DNA of 64,000 nucleotides from Icerya purchasi (lineage: Eukaryota > Arthropoda > Insecta > Hemiptera > Monophlebidae). Below are positions 56,402-64,000 of the stretch, piece after piece. The position numbers and the translations under genes are program-made. Every line of letters starts with the position of its first letter. Position 1 is the first letter of the stretch. Location: assembly GCA_039619475.1 (NCBI GenBank), contig CM077115.1, forward strand, positions 414,168,557 to 414,232,556, in the 5' to 3' direction. A model generated the notes under the pieces. The model was not told the DNA's origin and did not search any database. It saw only the letters and a program-made list of their open reading frames with translations.

Positions 56402-57840
56402 ATATAAACTAGGGGACTGGTCTCGCTGGCCGCTTTACGGCCCATTCCTTCGGCCTTTAAATTTTTTTATTTTGTAAATTTTCACAAAGACTGTAGCGTT
56501 CACATATATGTATTTTTTTAAAAAAAAAAAAAACAAGTACATAAATACATCAATCAAAAAAGTGAAATCTAGATTAAAATATCTGAAATAAACTGAAACT
56601 GCAAGCAGGGTATATATATGAGAGGAATATGTTAAATTTAATTATTTTTAAAGTAAGACATTAACAATATTTATTTTTCTAAATGCAATACTGAAATTTG
56701 TTTTCTTTATTAGAATCTAAGCAATAATATATTAAGTCATTGTTGACCATCACTCCGATCATTTCAGAATTTGTACGCTTAAATTATTTTTCAAAATTTG
56801 GGCCCTTTAATTTTAAAATTTCAGGGGTCTCGTACTTTTCCTATATTCTAGCGATTGAGATACATCATTTTAAAAAAAGAGCGACCCTCCAGCTAGCATG
56901 GAAAGAGCTGTGGACTTTCTTTCAGTTACCAGTCTTACCGCTTTAAGCGTGTATTTTCACAAATTTTAGTCACTAAATATCAACATTTTTTGAATTTTAT
57001 ATTTTCTGGTCTCGCTGGCAGCTTCGCGACCAGTTCCTTCGGACTTTAAATTATATTACTTGGTAAATTTTCATAAAGACTGCAACTTAAAAATAAGTAC
57101 ACAAATATGTCAAAAAGTGAAATTTAGATTAAAATATCTGAAAAACTAAAACCGCTAGCAGAATAATAATATATGTGAGAGGAAGATAAAATAAGTAATA
57201 GTAAAGTAAAGAAAGTCCCATACTCTTGACAGGGCGTCGGGGATTGTGATACATTTAATTCTTTTTGGAGACGTTAGTGTGCAGGTCAAAGAAAATCAAT
57301 ACTGTAACTCACATAGAACCGGCTGTAGAAGTTATTAAAAATGTTTTTCTTTAAAATTTATTTTCACATTTTTCAAAATGTCACTCTTTGATTTTAAAAT
57401 TTTAGGAGTCTCGTATTTTTTCTATATTGTAGTGATTGATATACATAATTTAAAAAAAAAAGTGACCCCCCCCCCAGGTACCATGGAAAGAGCTGTGGAC
57501 TTTTTTTTAATTTCCAGTCTTACCGCATTAAGCGTATATTGTACTAAATTTTTATCCCTAAATATCAACATTTTTTGAATTTGATATTTTTCCTGTATTC
57601 TGGAGACCATATTATGTAGGTTAAAAAGAAAATTAATACCATAACTCATGTAGAGCCGGCTGTGGGATTTTTGAAAAAAATTATCTTAAAACTTAATTTT
57701 CGCATTTTTCAAAATTTGGGCCTTTTAACTTAAAAATTTTGAGGGGTTTATATGTTTTTTTTATGATTTTACGAAGAAAATACGTTGATTAAAATTAACT
57801 CCCTAGCTACTACAGAACGGGCTGTACACTTTTTTTTCTT
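56402..57840. repeat. dispersed repeat beta, two head-to-tail copies
   Basis: Copy 2 starts near 56415 (TCTCGCTGGCCGCTTTACGG) and copy 3 near 57008 (TCTCGCTGGCAGCTTCGCGA). Each is followed by TTCCTTCGG-CTTTAAA, a TAAATTTTCA-TAAAGACTG block and, 470-480 bp later, ATGGAAAGAGCTGTGGAC (56898 and 57483). The spacing is about 590 bp. A third partial unit without the first block may begin near 57640. Confidence 0.7.
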
Positions 57841-57867
57841 GCAACTTTATAAGATAAATATATATAA

Positions 57868-58140
57868 ACTCAGCCATTTTGACCTCGCAAGGGGCTGTGC
57901 CCCTTGCTGCTTACATTTCTGTCTCTTTCTCTTCTATACTTTGTATAAAATGATCAAAATTTGCAACATAATTCTAAATCGGTCCATGTGAATATAATAA
58001 CATAATTCCCAAAAAATCCTCTCCTAACATTTAACTTTCATTACATAAAATTAGGACATTTTTTCGTTACATAAAATTGGAACATTTTTTGTTACATAAA
58101 ATTGTGACATTTTTCGTTACAAAATCTAATAGGTGGCGGT
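57868..58140. repeat. dispersed repeat alpha, copy 3
   Basis: CAGCCATTTTGACCTCGCAA and CTTCTATACTTTGTATAAAA, then TTACATAAAATT-GGACATTTTT repeated three times in tandem at 58050-58115 in this copy. Parts recur again at 58195-58265. Confidence 0.75.
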
Positions 58141-58920
58141 CTAAGAATTACGTTGTTTTTTAGTATATATAAAGTCGATAAAAATTAAAATATAACAAAC
58201 GATACATAAAATTTGGACATCTTTTGGAACATATTTTCTAATGGGGGATGGCCTAAGAATTACGTTGTAATTAATGTATACATACGAGTATATATAAAAT
58301 TCCTCCCAGTACGGTATACTAAACAATATTTCTGGTCGATTGAGACCTCACAGAACCTTCTAAGTACAAAACTCGCCGAGATATTTGCGTTTGAAGTTGA
58401 AATTTGGAAACACATACTTTTGAAAAAAACGTGTTTAAAGTTTTGTATAGCAACCAGGCGACAGGCGAGAAGCATTTAGGTTTGTGCCCATAGAACACGA
58501 ATGCGAGATCGCATCACATTGCGGTTTGCGGCATTCGAAAAAGCAGTGTCCACTCTATTAGAAACTTTCAAAATTCCAAAATCAACATTTCTGATCTAAT
58601 ATCCGAAAAATCGCTGTATTTCCGTAAATAATTTCGACAATGTGGGACCTAGTTAGATGCACGTACACATATATGACAATGAATTTTTTCATCATTTTGT
58701 CTTTGAAGAGGTGCCCCTCATTCAAAATTAGTCCCGGACCCGCTAATCCTTAATCCGCCCATGGGCACTACTTGTAAACTTAATGCGGCAGGTGAAATGT
58801 TTCCGTGTGAATTTCAGATTTATATTATTGGTTATCTTTTAATTAAAATGCGAGTCAAGTAAAGGAATTCAAAAATTAACATTTTCAAAAGACTTATAGC
58901 ATTTAGACGTTCTTATTTCC
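58141..58920. other. non-coding DNA
   Basis: The first 120 bp repeat part of repeat alpha. No gene recognised in the rest; the patch GTGCCCCTCATTCAAAATTA near 58710 with CCCGGACCCGC may be an hAT-like edge. Confidence 0.4.
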
Positions 58921-60010
58921 GAAAATGAATAATTAATTATTTCTCCTCAACGAAGTGTTTCTGTTCCATATGAAATATCCAATTTATCTATAGAAGAGAA
59001 AAAGAATAAATGTTGATCGAGATGTACCGACTTAGTTAGGAAAACTCAAATTAAACAAACTATAGCTAAACCGTTTAATAAACTGATTAACGATAGTATT
59101 CATAAAATATCAATTAATAAAAATAAAAAAATTAAATTAAGTAGCATAACTATAAAATCAGTGGCCAAAAAAAATGTAAAAAAAAGCAGATCAAGATTTA
59201 CTGAAGTAGTTCGAAAAAAACAGGTAAAGGGCACTTCTGTCAAATTTACAAAAATTGACGGAATACGAAAATTTAAAATGAAAGCAAATAAAAACATTTT
59301 AAAAAATTTTACGGAAATCAAAGACCATAATAAATGTAGTAAAACGAAAGTTACTGAAACAGTTCTAAATTGAGTTCCCACAAAAAATGTAAAAAATCGC
59401 AGATCGCGGTGTACTGATATTACACGAAAAAAAAAAACAGACGAAGGATACTTATACCAAATTTATAAAACAGAACGAGATCCAAAAAAATGCAATAAAA
59501 GAAAATAAAAACAAAAAAAAATTTAACAGAAACTAATAAATATAAATTTAAAATTAATGAAAGTCAGTTCCCCCAAAAAAAACAAAAAAAGTAAATGAAG
59601 ATGTATTTTAGTCATTCGGGAAAAACAGATGAAGGATGCTCCTGCCAAATTTTCAAAACCGAACGAGATACCAAAAAATACGATAAAAGAAAATATCATC
59701 TAAAAAAATTAGATGGAAAACGTAAAACGAAAATTAATGAAATAAATATTCAATCAGTTATACAAAAAAAAGTTTAAAAAAAGGTAGGTGAAGATGTACT
59801 GTGATTATTCAAAAAAAAAAAGACAGGTGAAAGATGTTTTTGTCAAATTTAGAAAACAGGCAAAATACAAAAAAAAATTTAAAAAGAAATAAACCTGCAT
59901 AAAAAATTTTACAAAACGCAAAAATTTAAATACGTGGAAAATTAACAAACACAACAGATCTAGATGTACTAACACAATCAGAAGAAAACAATTTGGAAGG
60001 ACCATAGCTA
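58921..60010 (+). pseudogene. decayed array of lysine-rich coding repeats
   Basis: Six related units whose conserved start reads SRCTD-VRKKQ-K can be placed at 59017, 59191, 59404, 59596, 59789 and 59959. Examples are SRCTDLVRKTQIKQTIAK, SRSRFTEVVRKKQVKGTSVK, RRSRCTDITRKKK and RCILVIREKQMKDAPAKF. The first three spacings, 174, 213 and 192 nt, are all multiples of three; the fourth is 193. So the units share one frame although stops interrupt it, which suggests former coding sequence. Units are 58-71 codons, very rich in Lys, Asn and Ile. I do not recognise the family. It may be the exon of a dead repeat protein or part of an unknown element. Confidence 0.5.
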
Positions 60011-61195
60011 AAATTTAAAAAAATAGAAGTGGTGTCTAGAGGGAAACACCCGGTAGGAATGAAGTTCCTTTCACTTTTTGGTAGATATACAAGTATAAAG
60101 TCATTCATAAAGTATACGATAAAAAATGGCACAATATATGTTTTAAATCCCGTATGAATTAAAACAAAAACAAAATATAAATTCCGTATAAATTAATTAA
60201 AACAAAAACAATAAATAAATCATCAGACTCGTTGAAGTGTGGTAACGTCGCACAAGAAAACCGCGCCAATTTTCAAATTCAATAAAATTTACACGTGTTT
60301 AAAATTGAGCTTATACAGCTGACAGCTGACCGCGTACAATGCTTATTGCTCGAATCTCGATAATCGCACGCGCGCGCGCGCACACACACACACCTGTGTA
60401 TAATAGAAAAGGACAGAGTGAAAGAGAAAGAGAGTGAACGTCGTCTGGAGGACGCATAACGCTTTTTCGTGACCTAACGATTTCTGCCAGTTTACTCCTA
60501 CCGCCAAGCCGCGTAAAAGAACTTCGTTCCAAAAAAAATACGTAAAGAAGAGAATGCGTTAAAAAACACGTTATTATTTTAAAAAAATAAAATAAATGCA
60601 TCATCTGATGGGAAAAAAATGTTTCTCCTGGGTAACAAAAGTGTTTTTAGTTCTTAATTATGATCATAACATTTAGTATGATAGAGATAATATTGTTAAT
60701 ATTGGACCGCAAATAATATGCAAATGATGTGGAGCTAAAAGGTGGAATGAAGAAAGCTTGTGTTGCGGTTCAGGCAAGATTCATCTACCGCTTTTAGAGC
60801 AGTATTCAGAGCTACTTTATAGTATTTTAACCCATAAACATTCACATTCGGAACATTTTTTAACAAATATTAGGAAATACAATGGATGCTTTTAGGTGAC
60901 ATTTTGGGGCTAGAAATAAAAGAATATAAGTTTATGACAACATGTAAAACACAAGTTCAGGTGTAATATAGAATAGGTAGGCTAATGCTAGTATGTGAAC
61001 GACAGTCTTCTTTTCTTTAAATACACTTTGTTGATGATAATGAGAAGCAGACAAATATTCGTTGTAAATACGTCAAAGGTGTTACAATGAATTAAATTAA
61101 TATTGAAACTAATTTTTTTTAAAATATGGGCACCTCTTAGCTGAGCATAACAAATGATGTAAAATAATTAAATTCTCCACGTGACTATTAGCGAT
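60011..61195. other. non-coding DNA with GC/CA microsatellite
   Basis: (CG)n-(CA)n compound microsatellite at about 60368-60393. No gene recognised. Confidence 0.55.
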
Positions 61196-61301
61196 TATTT
61201 ATTTATTTAATTCTTGAAATAAGTTCGTCGTCGCTCGGGATCGAACCCGTGACCGCCATATCGGAAGTCAAGCGCTCTAGCAACTAGGCTATCACGACGA
61301 C
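61196..61301 (-). repeat. tRNA-derived SINE-like sequence
   Basis: On the minus strand, 61301-61227 reads like a tRNA: acceptor GTCGTCG paired with CGACGAC, an A-box-like TAGCCTAGTTGC, and a B box GGTTCGATCC. D-, anticodon and T-stems contain mismatches, so it is not a convincing functional tRNA. It is followed on the same strand by a short A/T-rich tail with (AAAT)n at 61196-61213. A tRNA head, pol III boxes and a simple tail are the plan of a short SINE. A tRNA pseudogene is the alternative. Confidence 0.55.
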
Positions 61302-61670
61302 AATAATGCTATATAATCAAATAATTTTGAAATGTATTTAATTTAAATATTAGCGTAACAATGGGAAAAAAATTAAAGTAAAAATTTACAAATAAAAATA
61401 AAAATATTTGGAAAAAAAGTATTAACACAGGTTAACGCAATTTTATTTACGTATAAATTTTAATTTAAAACAGGAAAATAATAATAATTTATATTTCAAG
61501 CTCAAAAAAGCGAATGTTTAAATAAGTAGAGTTTATTGAATAAATAAATAGTATCAGATTGATGAAATTCTAAAGAGCAAATCAAAAAAGGATAGCATTG
61601 ATCAAAGAAAATATATCCAAGTAGGCGAAGAAGCTGCGGCGAGTAACAACTAGTACAGTAAACGAGTCAG

Positions 61671-62290
61671 TGGCGTAGCGTGAATTTTAAAACTGAGGAA
61701 GCTCCACAATCAAATATTTTTTTTACATAAAAATAAACATGTGTAAAATTCAGTTAAATACAGAACAGAAATGAAAATTAATTAAGAGGAACGAAATGTC
61801 TCATTTTTTTGTAAATTAATTTGATTTTCCAGTTCTTGTTTACGAAAGTGTCTATTACATCATCACGAAAAGGTAGTCGTTTCCTAATGTTTGATAATAA
61901 TTCTTTTTCAATACTAAAAAAAAGCTAATGAAGATAGTCACTCCCGATCTTATGTATTTCATAAATACGTTTTATTCGTTTCACTGCTCAGAGCGATCTT
62001 TCTACAGATGAAGTGATTGCCAGAATTATGGTTATTAAATGAGAAAGCTTATACATTTCTGGAAAAACATCTGTTAGATCTGAAGCGGTCATGTATAAGA
62101 TGCACTGCAGTGTCTTTATGTATGTTAGAATCTTTAAAATGCACTTTTCAAACTTGCAAGATCGGAAAAGTTTCCGCAGTTCTGTTTTAAATTTAAAAAG
62201 TCCTCTTCCAGAAAATTTTATTGAGAATTTAAAACATTTTTTGTATTTAAGAGATTTAGAAATCTTAATTTCGTTACATCATTAAACGTA
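61671..62290 (-). pseudogene. hAT transposase C-terminal remnant
   Basis: Downward from 62290: YMTASDLTDVFPEMYKLSHL, ILAITSSVERSL, then, after frame changes, AVKRIK and SIEKELLSNIRKRLPF. This corresponds to the dimerisation region of ZMYM1-like hAT transposases ('vpvssa.cERsFS.lk.iK.ylrs.m....l..La.lsIe.el'). ERSL and several stops show decay. CAGTGGCGTAGCG at 61671 is a plausible hAT terminal repeat on the 3' side. The N-terminal half is not found upstream (62300-62850 shows nothing). Confidence 0.55.
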
Positions 62291-63337
62291 TTATTAAAGA
62301 CATATTTTGCTTGCGCAACATCGATAATTTTTAAAAATATCCTTTTCCATTATAGCTTTCTGTCTTCCCCAACAACTGAATTAAGTCAAAGCCATTTACA
62401 TTCCATACATTTTTTTTCTTACTTAAATAAAAGGCAAACCCAACAGAACAATTTTTCATCTTCTCACAACCGTATAACCATGGCATTGTTGTGTATAAAT
62501 TTGTTTGACAATGTCAGTTAAATATTTTACATACATTTTGATTTCGTAATCGAATTTTCTAAACTAGGCGTTGGTTTATCATTTTGAATATTAATTTTTT
62601 CTTGAAAACTGAATGAACTAAAACTAATCACTGAAATTTTTTCAATAACATAATTGTATGTAGCCCCAATTTCGAAAGTGTTAGCATTTTAACAGACTGA
62701 AACATTGGTATTTCTGGCAGGAATAAGATAAACGAGCCAGTATAGTTTTTACTGTAGACTAAAAAGCGAGACCGACCATCGCTTCCAGTTCCGTTGTTAG
62801 TAAACGACAGCGTATCTAAAACGATCCAAAGAAAATGTATTGCAAACACCGCACTACCCTATGCTCGTAAAATCACGCTGATGATCGGTGTATGTTACTG
62901 TAAAGCAATTTGACTCAGCGCTTCCAGACTGAACATGTGCGCGCATTTCTTCTTCACTCACGAAACAGGTTACTCTGAAATCGTACGGATAAAAATTCGC
63001 GCAAATTACTTGATCTTGAAGCGATACAACCTGGTGCTTCCAAATTGAATATGCGTGCGCAACCTTTTCCTATCATCGGTACACAGCAGATCGTCGTTCA
63101 GAGACAACTCTAGGCAGTAGTAACATGAAATAGTAAGCGTGTAGTTATTTTTGCAACTCATGTTTGTAGAAGCTCTTTTCTCTGGCACTTCTTTTTTCCA
63201 GTAATTTTGGCACTTCAATTCAGCAAGTTACTTCATTTTCTTTCTAAGACTCGTATTCTTTTCGCAAATATTAAAAAACAATTACGTAATAATTTGTTAG
63301 GGGAAGCGGCGATTCCATCGCTTCCGTTGACGCTACT
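62291..63337. other. non-coding DNA with a local duplication
   Basis: Segments near 62905-62950 and 63018-63062 are related (GCTTCCA-A-TGAA-ATG-G-GCGCA). 63097-63150 resembles inverted 1486-1535. No gene is recognised. Confidence 0.5.
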
Positions 63338-63654
63338 TCGCTGACAGGCCCGTGCCCAGAATTTTGGAAAGAGAGGGTTTTAAAAATTTTCTTCGCATAT
63401 TTATTTTATAAATAAAAATAAATTTTTCACTAATATTCATGCTATTAATAATTTCCATCATTTTGATTTATATATTAATAATTTAAATAAACGAATTACT
63501 GTATAAACATTAATAAAAATTACATATATTATTGATTATACTCGTAACAAAAAATTTTGCATAAAATATTAATGAAGTACCTAAGCTATTTCAGTTCTCA
63601 TAGGGGGGGTTTAACCCCCAAAACCCACCCCGTGGACACGGCCTTGGTCGCTGA
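63338..63654. mobile_element. hAT-like MITE with target duplication
   Basis: A 303-bp element (63345-63647) starting CAGGCCCGTGCCCAG and ending, read inward, CCAAGGCCGTGTCCAC. It is flanked by TCGCTGA at 63338-63344 and 63648-63654. Seven exact bases, eight with one mismatch, fit hAT-type duplication. The inside is AT-rich and has no transposase. GGGGGGGTTTAACCCCC near the right end is a small internal palindrome. Confidence 0.65.
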
Positions 63655-63792
63655 TACGAGTATATGTGTACTATGCTACTACGTTTGTTTTTTATCTAGA
63701 TGTTCGCTTTATTATTACCATTATTATTGTAAATTTACGTGCTATGAACAGCGACTATCCGCTAGAGGCACGGATGAATATAGGTGTATATA

Positions 63793-64000
63793 TTAAACAA
63801 GAGAATAACGGTATTTATATTGAGTAGCATACATTTGAATGGTGCAAGAAACTAATTTTAAGTTGGAAAGGATAGTAGGGCCATCAAAGAGAATATTAGA
63901 CAATGAGGAGGAAAGATTATGTGTTCATCTGAGGGAATTGAACTGAGGACATTCTATAAAGATATGACGAACAGGAAAATCCGAGTTACAGAGCCGGTGT
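63793..64000 (-). pseudogene. LINE C-terminal fragment at the window edge
   Basis: On the minus strand from the window end: RLCNSDFPVRHIFIECPQFN then SLR and a stop, followed by THNLSSSLSNILFDGP and a final TAA at 63793-63795. 'C...f.v.HIf.eCP.f...R' is the zinc-like end of RNase H-bearing LINE ORF2, as at 40300-40400 and 33835-33890. The frame holds one internal TGA. The rest lies beyond the window. Confidence 0.55.

Noticed and set aside
61227..61301. Functional tRNA gene on the minus strand
   Set aside because: D, anticodon and T stems have mismatches and no clear anticodon; a SINE head or pseudogene fits better.

Overview
The window is nuclear DNA of an arthropod, most probably an insect: AT-rich, intron-split and crowded with transposable elements. 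One host protein gene is visible, the 3' half of a neuropeptide GPCR on the + strand. Its exons carry the hallmarks of the orexin/allatotropin receptor family (CYFP in TM6, NSxxNPIIYNF in TM7, then a GKFR helix 8), which in insects is the allatotropin receptor. The species cannot be told from the sequence; a hemimetabolous insect with a large genome would fit.

Receptor gene (5006-32066): four exons at 5006-5272, 9159-9303, 22761-22873 and 31876-32066, with consistent phases (1, 2, 1) and GT-AG junctions. They encode extracellular loop 2, TM5, loop 3, TM6, TM7 and the C-terminal tail, about 237 residues. TM1-TM4 must lie before position 1. The introns (3.9, 13.5 and 9.0 kb) are large because of insertions: a zero-spacer palindrome, hAT remnants and MITE, RTE-like fragments, a CR1/Daphne-like LINE with one stop codon, and two copies of an RNase H-bearing I/Nimb-like LINE (called family A here), one of them split by younger LINE fragments.

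After the gene (32067-46058): family A fragments, an RTE endonuclease cut in two by a piggyBac-like element at a TTAA site, a 477-bp hairpin element, and a nearly whole I/Nimb-like LINE (39861 to about 45090, minus strand) whose ORF2 is broken by a 181-bp tandem duplication.

Jockey element (46071-50966): the best preserved element. It has two intact overlapping ORFs (503 and 894 residues), a 3' poly(A) run and 12-bp target-site duplications, so it is probably young and possibly active.

Right part (50979-64000): mostly non-coding repeats. Two dispersed repeat families recur at 33.3, 51.9, 56.2-57.9 kb. At 58.9-60.0 kb there is a decayed array of six lysine-rich coding-like repeats. It is followed by a short tRNA-derived SINE-like sequence, an hAT transposase remnant, a 303-bp hAT-like MITE with 7-bp duplications, and a LINE C-terminal fragment cut by the window end. 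No bacterial-type operon, CRISPR array or rRNA gene is present.
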